A stretch of DNA of 64,000 nucleotides from Anaplasma ovis str. Haibei (GTDB taxonomy: Bacteria > Pseudomonadota > Alphaproteobacteria > Rickettsiales > Anaplasmataceae), in assembly GCF_002214625.1 (NCBI RefSeq), contig NZ_CP015994.1, positions 744,001-808,000 of the forward strand. The letters run 5' to 3'. Shown piece after piece: positions 1 through 9,220 of the stretch; position 1 is the first letter of the stretch, and every line of letters begins with the position of its first letter. The position numbers and the translations under genes are program-made. The notes under the pieces were generated by a model that worked only from the letters and a program-made list of their open reading frames with translations, was not told the DNA's origin and did no database searches.

Positions 1-984
1 CACATCATTTTGGGAGAAGCTCAGCCGCCCACCATCGGCAATCTTGATCATCTCCTCGACAAGGTCTATGCGAGTTACAAGTTCTGTAACCGGATGTTCC
101 ACTTGTAGTCTGGTGTTCATTTCCAGAAAGTAAAATCGTTTCTCGGCATCAATGACAAACTCTACTGTACCAACCGAGAAATAGTTCACCCTCTTTGCAA
201 GGCTCACACACTGGTCATACATGCTTTGCCGCGTCTTTTTGTCAAGGAATGGACTAGGAGTTTCTTCTATTACCTTTTGGTTGTTGCGCTGTATAGAGCA
301 TTCCCTCTCCCCTAGACATACCACATTGCCGTGCTTATCAGCCACTATTTGTACTTCTATGTGTCTGGGAAATTCCACGTACTTTTCTATGAAAATTCTA
401 CCATCACTGAAACTCTTGGATGCTTCGTTGGTAGCGGATACAAACGCCTGCTCCATTTCCTCGGCTGATTTCACAACTCGCATGCCTTTACCCCCACCGC
501 CTGCAGCAGCTTTAACCATGACTGGAAATCCTATAGACTCCGCAATGTTTTTTGCATCAGTGGGGGATTCTACAACACCCATGTATCCGGGAACTACAGC
601 AACACCTGCATCTTGCGCAACCCTCTTCGACACCACTTTATCGGACATCATGCGCATGGAAGACGGAGCAGGACCTATGAATCCTATACCACACTCAGAC
701 AGCCTGTCTGGGAATTCTGCATTCTCAGCAAGAAACCCATAACCAGGGTGCACCGCATCCACCCCGGTATCCTCAGCCACAGCACAGATCTTACCTATAT
801 CAAGGTAGCTCTGGCTGGCTGGGCCCGGACCTATATACACGGCTTCATCGGCACAGAGAGTATGCAGCGCACCACGGTCCGCATCCGAGTATACGCACAC
901 ACACTTTATGCCCATTTTGCGCGCAGTCCGCACTATTCTGCACGCTATCTCTCCCCTATTTGCAATTAGAATCTTTCGTATCAT
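1..984 (-). CDS. pccA: Biotin carboxylase / propionyl-CoA carboxylase alpha subunit, partial
   Basis: The gene starts at ATG 984 and runs off the left edge in frame; 328 N-terminal residues are visible. It opens with the biotin carboxylase N-domain signature MIRKILIANRGEIA, has the ATP-grasp glycine-rich loop AAAGGGGKGM at about 159-168, and the catalytic end EMNTRLQVEHPVTE at 288-301. The family carboxylates enzyme-bound biotin with ATP and bicarbonate. In Rickettsiales the partner is usually the propionyl-CoA carboxylase beta chain, so pccA is preferred over accC; the biotin carrier domain that would help decide lies outside the window. It diverges from the pseudouridine synthase gene to its right. 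Confidence 0.9.
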   Translation of the reverse strand, partial: MIRKILIANRGEIACRIVRTARKMGIKCVCVYSDADRGALHTLCADEAVYIGPGPASQSYLDIGKICAVAEDTGVDAVHPGYGFLAENAEFPDRLSECGIGFIGPAPSSMRMMSDKVVSKRVAQDAGVAVVPGYMGVVESPTDAKNIAESIGFPVMVKAAAGGGGKGMRVVKSAEEMEQAFVSATNEASKSFSDGRIFIEKYVEFPRHIEVQIVADKHGNVVCLGERECSIQRNNQKVIEETPSPFLDKKTRQSMYDQCVSLAKRVNYFSVGTVEFVIDAEKRFYFLEMNTRLQVEHPVTELVTRIDLVEEMIKIADGGRLSFSQNDV

Positions 985-1330
985 GCAGCCCACAGAAAAC
1001 TCGTAAACTCAGAGGGCCGCAAACAGCCCAACGTGGCACCGATTCTACATTCGAGCCACCTTACCGCAAAACAATATTTTTGCAACACACCCGCATTTTA
1101 GCACACTTGAAGAAAATACCTGAGGTCATATCTGCACTGGGAAGCGTGTTCACTGGCGCGTCACACCACTGTAAATGAGCCAGATTAGCCATCCATGGGC
1201 GATATACACACACTCGAATTGGGACCTGTAGCCCAGTGCAGGCTTTAATACGGTCGCGCATACAGGATACTCACTTCTGCAAAGCACCCAAGATGAATCG
1301 CAATTGCATTCGGCAATATACGGAGATACT
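985..1330. other. Divergent intergenic region between pccA and the RluA-family gene
   Basis: About 345 bases separate two divergently transcribed genes and should hold both promoters. No tRNA, long hairpin or convincing -10/-35 pair was found by eye. Short reading frames here have no recognisable protein content. Confidence 0.5.
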
Positions 1331-2344
1331 ATGGTTAGAAAACCAGTAATTAGAATGAAATGCGTACACGAAGTATGCGTCACCCAAGAGGGTGACCAGC
1401 AAAGAATTGATAAATTTATCTCGTGCGCATTGGATATATCACGCAACAAGGCGCAGTATTTGATCGCCGGCGGGCAGGTTACAATTTTTGGGAAGGTAAT
1501 CAGCGACAACAGCTACCTGGCAAAAACAGGTGACGTGTACACGATAGTTACGGCCGCACAAAGACCAAGTGCTTTATCACCCAATTACGATATTGACCTT
1601 AAAGTGGTGTATGAAGACCATGACATCATAGTGATAGATAAAGACCCCTACATAGCCGTCCATCCGGGAAATGGAATTGAACACTACACAATAACAAATG
1701 CGCTGCTTGCCCGCTTCGGGGCCGGTTTGCAATCTGTCGGCAGTAGCTCAAGGCCGGGCATCGTACACAGACTGGATAAGGACACCAGTGGGCTCATGGT
1801 CGCAGCGAAGACTGAGAGCGCCTATTATAGGCTTTCCGAAGAACTTGCCAACCAAGAATTCAAGAAAGAGTACCTAGCAGTAGCCTGGGGTATACCTTGC
1901 CCCAAGCATGGTACGATACACACAAACATCCGCGTGAAAAGGTCCGACGTAACCATGATGGAAGTCGCAAAATCCGGCGGGAAGCCAGCAAAAACAGAAT
2001 ATAAAGTTGAACAGGAATTTGGGAAAGTCGCAAGCTTAGTTAGGTGTACGCTCCATACCGGAAGGACGCATCAAATAAGGGTACACCTGAGCCATATAGG
2101 GCACTCCATAGTAGGGGATCAGAAGTATGGTAAGAACTGCAAAAAATGCATGAGGAGCGGGGTGCAGGATGTCAAAAACTTCCGGAGACAAGCCCTGCAC
2201 GCGTCCCTACTTGGCTTTCGTCATCCATCTACCGGGAAGTACATTGAGTTCACATCAGAACCGGGCAACGACATACAGCAACTGATATCGGAGCTACGAC
2301 AAACAACAAGCCTAGAAAGAAAAACAGAAAAGAGCAGAGCTTAG
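1331..2344 (+). CDS. RluA-family rRNA pseudouridine synthase (RluC/RluD type)
   Basis: 337 residues. An N-terminal S4 RNA-binding domain (about 20-75, QRIDKFISCALDISRNKAQ) is followed by the RluA catalytic domain with the motif RPGIVHRLDKDTSGLMV at 141-157; the Asp of HRLD (149) is the catalytic nucleophile in this family. It converts specific uridines of 23S rRNA to pseudouridine; the spelling is closest to RluD but target sites cannot be read from sequence. The frame extends upstream to a TTG at 1304, but ATG 1331 is preferred because CGGAG lies 6 bases before it. Its TAG stop overlaps the stop of rpmB on the opposite strand. Confidence 0.9.
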   Translation: MVRKPVIRMKCVHEVCVTQEGDQQRIDKFISCALDISRNKAQYLIAGGQVTIFGKVISDNSYLAKTGDVYTIVTAAQRPSALSPNYDIDLKVVYEDHDIIVIDKDPYIAVHPGNGIEHYTITNALLARFGAGLQSVGSSSRPGIVHRLDKDTSGLMVAAKTESAYYRLSEELANQEFKKEYLAVAWGIPCPKHGTIHTNIRVKRSDVTMMEVAKSGGKPAKTEYKVEQEFGKVASLVRCTLHTGRTHQIRVHLSHIGHSIVGDQKYGKNCKKCMRSGVQDVKNFRRQALHASLLGFRHPSTGKYIEFTSEPGNDIQQLISELRQTTSLERKTEKSRA

Positions 2345-2652
2345 AGCACGCCGCACTGCAAGGACTTACCAGCTGCAACAGCAGCCTTTATCTTGCGTTT
2401 TATCTTCTGCGCCTCGCCACTGAGCTTCCTGGAAGCGGTGTTCAACAGATAAAGGTCAAAACCACCCTTGTAGTTTATAGTCCGCAAGGTACGGGCAGCG
2501 ATCTTCATCTTAAATTTTCGCCCAAGCACCTCACTAACCAAAGTCACGTTGTGCAAATTCACCAAATAAGACCGCTTCGTCTTACGGTTGGAGTGCGACA
2601 CCTTGTTGCCAAAGGACTTTGCAAGCCCAGTAACGTCACAAACCCTACTCAC
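2341..2652 (-). CDS. rpmB: 50S ribosomal protein L28 (bL28)
   Basis: 103 residues from a GTG start at 2652, beginning SRVCDVTGLAKSFGNKVSHS, the typical L28 N-terminus, with the RTLRTINYKGGFDLYLL segment near the middle. The frame stays open upstream to an ATG at 2739, but that would put 29 non-family residues in front of the protein and would start upstream of a good promoter at 2687-2714. A GGGGG Shine-Dalgarno lies just before the GTG. L28 is a large-subunit protein; in many bacteria it pairs with rpmG, which is not adjacent here. Confidence 0.92.
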   Translation of the reverse strand: MSRVCDVTGLAKSFGNKVSHSNRKTKRSYLVNLHNVTLVSEVLGRKFKMKIAARTLRTINYKGGFDLYLLNTASRKLSGEAQKIKRKIKAAVAAGKSLQCGVL

Positions 2653-2686
2653 AGGAACCCCCGAAAAAACACAACAACCCTGCGCG

Positions 2687-2714
2687 ATTGTACCAAGATA
2701 TGAGCGATAGTCAA
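2687..2714 (-). promoter_or_regulatory. Sigma70-type promoter of rpmB
   Basis: Reading the minus strand, TTGACT (2709-2714) is separated by 16 bases from TACAAT (2687-2692), each one mismatch from consensus. Transcription would start near 2680, leaving a leader of about 28 bases before the GTG of rpmB, which excludes the upstream ATG. Confidence 0.7.
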
Positions 2715-3240
2715 CCACAGCATGAATACAGACCAACATTCATGGCAACAGAACATCTATCACACCAAGTATTCGCTGCTCCGGGCTCCGTCACCCAAAA
2801 ATTGTCAGTGCGCAGTCGCACAACCAAATATGTGCGCGCTGTGTGCCGCTTTTAAATAGACAGGCACAGAGGCCCTGCGGGCCGGAGTTTCCCTAGAAAT
2901 GGGGCATAATTTACATCTTAAAGTAAAACATACGTAGTTGGCCATAACCGTGGGTATAAGTGAATCGCGGCCCGAAACACCCAGATCGCCAGAACAGGGC
3001 GCCAATGTAGGGTGAATAAACTGCAGCCGGAACAGGACAGCAGAGCACCATAATTTTCAACCCTTATGGGCACCACAGAAAAATATTTAAACGCTCAAAC
3101 TACGGGTGACGCTACTCCAGATTTATGATGAGAGGAGCACCAAAAATAGGCACTCATCCACGTCTAACGGCTTTCAAATGCTGAATTTAGATTCACGTCT
3201 GCAACATAAATCAACGTGGATAGCTGCTCGCAGGAAGCGT
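2715..3240. other. Intergenic stretch between the rpmB promoter and priA
   Basis: About 525 bases with no supported gene. The longest frame (2805-3005, minus) has no recognisable content. I looked for tRNA T-loops, SRP RNA, RNase P and tmRNA signatures and saw none. The length leaves room for an unannotated small RNA. Confidence 0.4.
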
Positions 3241-5229
3241 TCACGCGAAGTTAACTGGGTCAACGTCTATCACCACTTTCACTCTCCCAAGTTTTGTGTA
3301 CCGATCCCGACATTCTGCTAAGATCTTCCTCACGGCCATGATACTGCGAGTTTTTATCAACATCCTATACCGGTGCACGCCGTTTACCAGGCTCATTGGG
3401 GCTGGAGCCGGCCCCCAAACCGTGATATGCCTTGAAAGGTCCGCCACGATATCTTTAGACACATCTACAACCCTAAACTCCTCTTTGCCTGATACTATTA
3501 TGGCAACAAGCCTCGTGTACGGAGGCATGTCGGTAACCTTGCGCGAGTGTAGCTCCGCACTGTAAAAATCCTCACGCTCACAAGACAGCAAAGACTGAAT
3601 AACTGGGCTCTCCGGGCCGTGTGTTTGCAACACAACCTCCCCTTTTTCTTCAAATCTGCCAGAGCGACCAGAGACCTGGTGCAGTAGTTGATAGGTTTTC
3701 TCAGTTGCTCTCAAATCGCTGTTTCCCATGCCCAAATCCGCATCTATGACCCCAACAAGGGTCAGCTTAGGAAAGTTGTGTCCTTTGGCTATAATCTGGG
3801 TGCCTACAATGACGTTCACTTCGCCTTCCATAATTTGCTCTATTGCGCGGGTAATTCGCTTGGTACTTACGTCACTGCTGATTATTGCAACTTTCGCCTT
3901 CGGAACGAGCTCCTTTATGCCTTCAGCAACTCTTTCAACCCCCACCCCATACGGCGTCATGGTATTGTGTTTTGTACAGTCCGGACATTGCTGAGGCACC
4001 GCGCAGCTGTATGCACAATAGTGGCACAGCAGGCCATCTAACCTTTTATGTTCGGTCAGCCATGTGCAACAATTTGGGCAGCTTATTTTGTACCCGCACT
4101 TTTTGCACAAGACCAATCTCGCATATCCGCGACGATTTAAAAACAACATTGCCTGGTTACCCTTAGCGAGGGTAGAAGCTATTTTGTCGTGCAGTCCAGA
4201 TGAAAGCCATTCTCTGAGCAACTGATCCTTGCGCATATCAACCACTGCGATGTCGGGCATTACTGCTTCACCAAATCTCTGCTTTAGCACAACATGATGG
4301 TATTTGCCTTGGTGAACGTTATGCATCGTCTCCAAGGCCGGGGTTGCCGAACACAGAACCACAGGCACACCTAATTGTTTCGCTAGCACGATAGACATGT
4401 CGCGCGCGTTGTAGATGATTCCACAGTCTTGCTTGAAAGAGGACTCATGCTCTTCATCAACGACTATCAATTTCAAATTTTTGAACGGCAGAAACAGAGC
4501 AGACCTCGCCCCCACCACTATCGATGAGGCTCCGTAAGTGATCGCCAGCCAATTTTCCCTACGCTTTTTCGCTGTAAGGCCGGAGTGCCACTCCACTGGA
4601 TTATACCCCGCAAAATAGTTATGCACCCGCTTCATGAGCTGCGTAGCCAAAACTATTTCCGGCAGCAGGATTAGGATCTGAGCATCCAAGCAGCTGTGTA
4701 GTAGCTTGGCTATTGCTGTACAATAAACCTCGGTCTTACCGGAGCCAGTCTTTCCATCCAACACGGTTACTGAAAATCCAGAAAGCCTTCCCACTATTTG
4801 GTCACAGGCCTTTAGCTGCTCCCCTGACAGCTCAGCAGATGCGCTCAGCCCATGACCATCACCGGTTGGCACACAACGTTTGTACTCTTGCGTACCAAAC
4901 ATGCAAGATTTTGCAGCAATGACGCCGCCGAGCACCATTTTTAGCACCATACCTATTGGCATGATGTTATAATTGCTGACCCACTTCAGAAACTCCATGA
5001 GTGGCCGCTGTACCGGCGGGAGGGGAATTCTGTCGCCAATGTCTTTCAGCTCCATATCGGGGGTAGGCCCTCTCCTCATGGTAGTGATTATGCCTACTGC
5101 CACCCTATTCCCAAAGGGGACCCGCACGTAGTCGCCTACAGAAAGTTCCATGCCTTCGCGTACGGAGTAGTAGAAACACCTATCCACAGGTACAGGTAGC
5201 GCAACCTCCGCTATAATTGGCTCCGTCAC
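3241..5229 (-). CDS. priA: Primosomal protein N' (replication restart helicase PriA)
   Basis: 662 residues from a GTG at 5229. After the N-terminal 3'-DNA-binding domain come the helicase motifs: Walker A DGKTGSGKTEVY at about 158-169, Walker B DEEH at 258-261, and the CSATPALE motif near 293-300. The zinc-binding insertion carries eight Cys (375, 378, 384, 387, 402, 405, 415, 418), the full PriA set. PriA recognises stalled forks and D-loops and reloads the replisome. The replicative helicase DnaB is encoded at 34564-36024; no DnaC or PriB gene was seen nearby. Confidence 0.95.
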   Translation of the reverse strand: MTEPIIAEVALPVPVDRCFYYSVREGMELSVGDYVRVPFGNRVAVGIITTMRRGPTPDMELKDIGDRIPLPPVQRPLMEFLKWVSNYNIMPIGMVLKMVLGGVIAAKSCMFGTQEYKRCVPTGDGHGLSASAELSGEQLKACDQIVGRLSGFSVTVLDGKTGSGKTEVYCTAIAKLLHSCLDAQILILLPEIVLATQLMKRVHNYFAGYNPVEWHSGLTAKKRRENWLAITYGASSIVVGARSALFLPFKNLKLIVVDEEHESSFKQDCGIIYNARDMSIVLAKQLGVPVVLCSATPALETMHNVHQGKYHHVVLKQRFGEAVMPDIAVVDMRKDQLLREWLSSGLHDKIASTLAKGNQAMLFLNRRGYARLVLCKKCGYKISCPNCCTWLTEHKRLDGLLCHYCAYSCAVPQQCPDCTKHNTMTPYGVGVERVAEGIKELVPKAKVAIISSDVSTKRITRAIEQIMEGEVNVIVGTQIIAKGHNFPKLTLVGVIDADLGMGNSDLRATEKTYQLLHQVSGRSGRFEEKGEVVLQTHGPESPVIQSLLSCEREDFYSAELHSRKVTDMPPYTRLVAIIVSGKEEFRVVDVSKDIVADLSRHITVWGPAPAPMSLVNGVHRYRMLIKTRSIMAVRKILAECRDRYTKLGRVKVVIDVDPVNFA

Positions 5230-5434
5230 AGCTTCGCATTATTCTAGTACACCAAGCCGCATATTATGCCACAATTTTCCAATTACCGTGATAAATGCAG
5301 GCGCTTTGAGTAAGTTTGCACCCTGCAGACACATGATTTCTCCAGGCCTGCAGGCAGCCAAGCTGCCAGTACAAAAGCCTCACACCACCGAATAGAAAAT
5401 CCTGACCTGTGCGCAGAGGTAAAATCACGTATCA

Positions 5435-6376
5435 CTAGTCACCAGCAGAACCGCCCCCGAGGAAATCTGTGATAATGGCGAGCGCCACCGCAATAGCACG
5501 GTCAACCGCGCGGTGCCGACCTGTTTTTTTATCAGCATTCATCAGCATGTACTCTGGGTGCATTTGTATCAGTATGTTGCCCGTTCTGTCTTCAAGTGCT
5601 TCTATGATGCCGTCTTCAGATACTGCAGCGATCTTGTAGCCAAGTGCCTTTAGTTTTTTAATATTTTCCGGCGCGTTGTCTATAGCCTCCTTGTGCGCAT
5701 CGGGCAGGTAGAATACCAGATCTCCCCCCGCATTTACCTTCCTCACAATACTTTCAAGCTTAGTACCCGGCAGGGCTTTCACCCGCATCAGGGGAACCCC
5801 AGGAAGCCTCGGGTCTGGGTCAGCAATATTATGAGAATCGGCCATTTTATCGGAGCCCAGAATATCCCGCACCTTGTTTAGCTTGATACGTTTCGAGTGC
5901 AATACATTTTGCAACCCTCCACAGATAGCCAGAAACCGCAAGTTAGCCCCATCATCTATTAGGCCAACCATAGCGTCCGTAACCAGTTGACGGTTGGGAG
6001 TTGGTGGCAGCGGGGGAGAAACCACGTTGTAGTAGTTACCAGGAATTAAAATCCTATCTACACCGTTTTCCCGCAAAAACCTGCCAAGGCTATCTTTTAT
6101 TGCTGCCATGCCGGCACTGGTGCCACCAGCACCCTCTACTATTTTGTTATAATCCAAAAGTGTGACACTTTTCGCGCCCAATTTAACGAGCAACTCAGTA
6201 ATCCCCACGGCAGTATTGTACTCATGAGGATATGTCACACTTTGAGTGGACAATACACCTATTGTGCCTACCCTACGCCCGTATGCAGACTCAAAAGTGT
6301 AGATACACCCCATCAGGAAACAACACAACGCCATGTAGGCGCATTTACCTAGAGAAAATTTTTTCATACCATACAT
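5435..6376 (-). CDS. Exported class I glutamine amidotransferase-like protein (peptidase C26 type)
   Basis: 313 residues. The nucleophile elbow AICGGLQN puts a Cys at 152 (numbered from ATG 6376) and QMHPEY supplies His 273 and Glu 275, the Cys-His-Glu triad of class I GATase-like hydrolases such as gamma-glutamyl-GABA hydrolase. Unusually for this fold, the protein starts with a hydrophobic export signal (MKKF start at 6367, hydrophobic core to about residue 27), with a possible lipobox LMGC ending at Cys 24. No synthetase domain is fused or adjacent. Substrate unknown; a role in periplasmic gamma-glutamyl peptide or peptidoglycan breakdown is only a guess. The start could be 6376 or 6367; neither has a clear Shine-Dalgarno. 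Confidence 0.75.
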   Translation of the reverse strand: MYGMKKFSLGKCAYMALCCFLMGCIYTFESAYGRRVGTIGVLSTQSVTYPHEYNTAVGITELLVKLGAKSVTLLDYNKIVEGAGGTSAGMAAIKDSLGRFLRENGVDRILIPGNYYNVVSPPLPPTPNRQLVTDAMVGLIDDGANLRFLAICGGLQNVLHSKRIKLNKVRDILGSDKMADSHNIADPDPRLPGVPLMRVKALPGTKLESIVRKVNAGGDLVFYLPDAHKEAIDNAPENIKKLKALGYKIAAVSEDGIIEALEDRTGNILIQMHPEYMLMNADKKTGRHRAVDRAIAVALAIITDFLGGGSAGD

Positions 6377-6487
6377 ACGCTACACACATAAGACCCACTA
6401 AATTCAGCACTACACGGCTGAGGGAGTGCAAACAAACTTATGATCATTCCAAACTATTTTTGGATTTCACGCTTAATAACACACCAT

Positions 6488-7189
6488 TTATGATCCTTCA
6501 ATGCCTAATAATAACTTAAACAACGACTCCTCTGTGGGATGCCTAGAAACGAGTATCTGCCTCCATGCGCCCGCATTTAATACGCGAAAAGCGCTATTGC
6601 TCATCGAATACGCACAAACATTACGCAGAAGCCTGCTGTACGGCCCGGATAACTCGGTAAAAATTTTGGCTGTCCCAGTTGAGTAAAACACTACACCTGA
6701 TACCTCGCCATTCATGAGCAGATCGCAGCACTGCGGGCTTAGATCCTTTCTAGCCACAACCTTGTAGAGCACGGCCTCCTCCACTTCAAAGCCCATTTCC
6801 TCGGCAGCGCTGCGTAAATCGCATGAAACTTCCTCCCCTCTCGCGTACAGTATCTTAGCTCCGCGTTGGTACGCACCTAGGCAAGACAGTATGTCGTGCA
6901 CAGTGCCACCCGCAGATACCACATTAGTAAACCCAAGGGCAGTCGCACGCCTCATGGTGCTATCACCCACAGTCAGGATGCAAGCATCGCGTTCATCGGT
7001 AAGTTTGGCTATAACATCGACACCATTCCTGCTAGTAGCAACAGTAACGCCATACGAATGTAGCCTCAGGGCCTCAGTACGCAGATGCACGACTTCAAAC
7101 ATGGGCTCAACAAAAACGTCAAACCCCAATCTCTCCAGAACTCCTCTGGACTTTGCTGAATCTGCACTGGCGCGTGTCAACACCAGCAT
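6488..7189 (-). CDS. hemD: Uroporphyrinogen-III synthase
   Basis: 233 residues from ATG 7189. The protein has the two-lobed HemD pattern: MLVLTRASADSA at the N-terminus, VATSRNGVDVI at the first lobe, TVGDSTMRRATALGF, and VVFYSTGTAKIF in the second lobe. It cyclises hydroxymethylbilane to uroporphyrinogen III in haem synthesis. The start is uncertain: GGAAGG at 7203-7208 is ideally placed for a GTG at 7195 (two residues longer), while TTG 7201 is too close to it. A run of 10 G on this strand lies about 45 bases upstream (7244-7253). Confidence 0.88.
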   Translation of the reverse strand: MLVLTRASADSAKSRGVLERLGFDVFVEPMFEVVHLRTEALRLHSYGVTVATSRNGVDVIAKLTDERDACILTVGDSTMRRATALGFTNVVSAGGTVHDILSCLGAYQRGAKILYARGEEVSCDLRSAAEEMGFEVEEAVLYKVVARKDLSPQCCDLLMNGEVSGVVFYSTGTAKIFTELSGPYSRLLRNVCAYSMSNSAFRVLNAGAWRQILVSRHPTEESLFKLLLGIEGS

Positions 7190-7243
7190 GCCCACGGGCA
7201 ACCTTCCATAGTAAGAATAAACCGAACCTCGACTACCAACGCT

Positions 7244-7253
7244 CCCCCCCCCC
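7244..7253. repeat. C10/G10 homopolymer upstream of hemD
   Basis: Ten consecutive C on the plus strand (G on the coding strand of hemD) in the 190-base gap between the aminopeptidase P and hemD genes. It lies upstream of weak -10-like sequences (TATTCT, TACTAT), so length change could alter hemD expression. No clear -35/-10 pair flanks it. Confidence 0.6.
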
Positions 7254-7380
7254 TACTTAAACTGCGCGCAACGCTCCGCACCAAAACCAAGTGGGAAACA
7301 ACAGCGAACATACACAAAAATTGCGTCCGGGACAACCCTGATGTGCATTCTACGCCGCTAAGAGCGGGCGCCAGCACACA

Positions 7381-9093
7381 TCACAGTGGTGAGCAGGCTG
7401 TTTGTAGCCAAGTTTTGACCGTCGCGGTAACGTGGGGCGCTAACTCGCTGTACACGAAGTTGTGATAATCATTCACATACTTTGCCTCTTCAGGACTGAG
7501 CATTTTGGAGTCGATCAGGTTTTTGTCCAGCGGGACACGAGTAAGTTGTTGAAATCTGCAAAATCCCTTGCCACACGCCTCAACGTACATAAGGTTTTCA
7601 ATCCTAATGCCGTATTCACCAACCTTGTAGTAGCCCGGCTCGTTGGAGAGCACCATACCTGGCAGCAGGCCCACTTGGTTCCCGCGTGAGATTGCCTGTG
7701 GACCTTCGTGCACAGATAGGAAGCTACCAACACCGTGCCCAGTGCCGTGCCCATAGTTGAGCTTTTTGCTCCACAAATACTGGCGAGCTAGTACGTCAAG
7801 GTCTCCCCCCGAGGTCCCGGTGGGAAAAACCGCCCTTGCCAGGGCAATGTGCCCTTTTAGCACATCAGTGAAGCGCTCAATGTGTTCTCTACTTGGAGTA
7901 CCGACCGCCACAGTTCTGGTAATATCTGTCGTGCCATCCAAATATTGCCCACCGGAATCCAGTAGATACAGCCCTCCTTCACGCAGTACCTGGTTTGTTC
8001 TTTCGTTTACCCTATAGTGGACGATTGCACCATCCCCCCCGAAACCAGAAATCGCGTCGAAGCTTTCTCCGGCAAATAGCTCTTGAGCTTCTCTGAACTC
8101 ACGGACTTTCAACGCAGCTCCTAACTCTGTTACTTCCCTGCAATTTGCAAGTTCTGTGTGCAACCAATACAGAAAATTGGCCATGGCAGCCCCATCTCTG
8201 ATGTGAGCCTTGATCATTCCCCGTATTTCGGTTTCGTTCTTCGTGGCCCTGGGTAAGGTGCAAGGATCATCATCCCTGACCTTCACCACCTTACTTCGCA
8301 CTGCATCAAATATTGACATTGGAACCGTGGATGCATCCACCACAATGCCGTGCGCGCTCATTAAAGCCTCGTGCAATTTATCCATAGTAAAGACGCGTAC
8401 GTCCTTGTCACTTATGTGTACCTGATCAGCTTCCTCGTCCACAAAAAGCTCGACGCTCCCGTTACTATGGAGGATCGCACGCGCCAAAACAGACGGAGTA
8501 TGCGTAAATGCCATGTTGCGTATATTTAAGAGCCACGATATTGCATCTACGTCTGTCATAAACATGACGCTCTTGGCGGGCAGAGTACGGGAAATGGCTG
8601 CGCGCTTCTCACGGCTTGAAAGCCCAGCAAACTCTACTGGATGTTCTTGTATGCGCTGGTGAATCTGCATGGGCCGCTTCCAAAGCTTGTCTAGCATGAC
8701 ATGCGGCACCATCTTGGGTAGAAATTTCGCGTACCTCCCCACCTGGCTGAGCGTAAATAGCTCCCCCTCATAGCCCACAACAGGATACTCGTCTATGTGC
8801 TTTTCAAGCCATGCAAAAGGCGTCAAATCACGGAAGTCATGAACGTCATAACTACCCTTATCCACTTCTAGCGCGGATTGTACTATATATCTACTGTCGG
8901 TAAAAAATTGACTTTTGCCTTTTTTGCAAATTATCAGGAAGGCGTTTGACCCACTAAAGCCGCACAACCATTTTACTCTTTGCCTGCTTTCATGCACCCA
9001 CCCAGATTGATATTCATCAACATGGTGCAACAGAAGCGCATCAAGGCCCTGCTCATCCATGAGGGGCAATAACTTCCGGAGTTTTGCGTCCAT
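7381..9093 (-). CDS. pepP: Xaa-Pro aminopeptidase (M24B, aminopeptidase P)
   Basis: 570 residues from ATG 9093, the long three-domain cytosolic form: two creatinase-like N-terminal domains and a C-terminal pita-bread domain. The metal ligands are visible in order: LLDSGGQYLDGTTDITR (two Asp), GHGTGHGVGSFLSVHEGP (His), LSNEPGYY (Glu) and YGIRIEN (Glu). The family removes N-terminal residues preceding proline and normally binds two Mn. It is upstream of hemD on the same strand with a gap of about 190 bases. Confidence 0.93.
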   Translation of the reverse strand: MDAKLRKLLPLMDEQGLDALLLHHVDEYQSGWVHESRQRVKWLCGFSGSNAFLIICKKGKSQFFTDSRYIVQSALEVDKGSYDVHDFRDLTPFAWLEKHIDEYPVVGYEGELFTLSQVGRYAKFLPKMVPHVMLDKLWKRPMQIHQRIQEHPVEFAGLSSREKRAAISRTLPAKSVMFMTDVDAISWLLNIRNMAFTHTPSVLARAILHSNGSVELFVDEEADQVHISDKDVRVFTMDKLHEALMSAHGIVVDASTVPMSIFDAVRSKVVKVRDDDPCTLPRATKNETEIRGMIKAHIRDGAAMANFLYWLHTELANCREVTELGAALKVREFREAQELFAGESFDAISGFGGDGAIVHYRVNERTNQVLREGGLYLLDSGGQYLDGTTDITRTVAVGTPSREHIERFTDVLKGHIALARAVFPTGTSGGDLDVLARQYLWSKKLNYGHGTGHGVGSFLSVHEGPQAISRGNQVGLLPGMVLSNEPGYYKVGEYGIRIENLMYVEACGKGFCRFQQLTRVPLDKNLIDSKMLSPEEAKYVNDYHNFVYSELAPHVTATVKTWLQTACSPL

Positions 9094-9220
9094 ACCGTAC
9101 CCGCAAAGAGTGCCCTAAGCTTATAGCAAAACCTAGGCATCTTCGCCAGCGTAATCATGCACGAACAGTCCCCCACACAGCGTGGCACGTGTGCAAAATT
9201 TGCCTTGGTACGTTTAGATT

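Noticed and set aside
1150-1509. 119-residue minus-strand frame overlapping the RluA-family gene
   Set aside because: It runs antisense to a clear gene and its translation shows no family features.
2805-3005. 66-residue minus-strand frame in the rpmB-priA gap
   Set aside because: No recognisable content, no good ribosome site, Cys/Arg composition of a chance frame.
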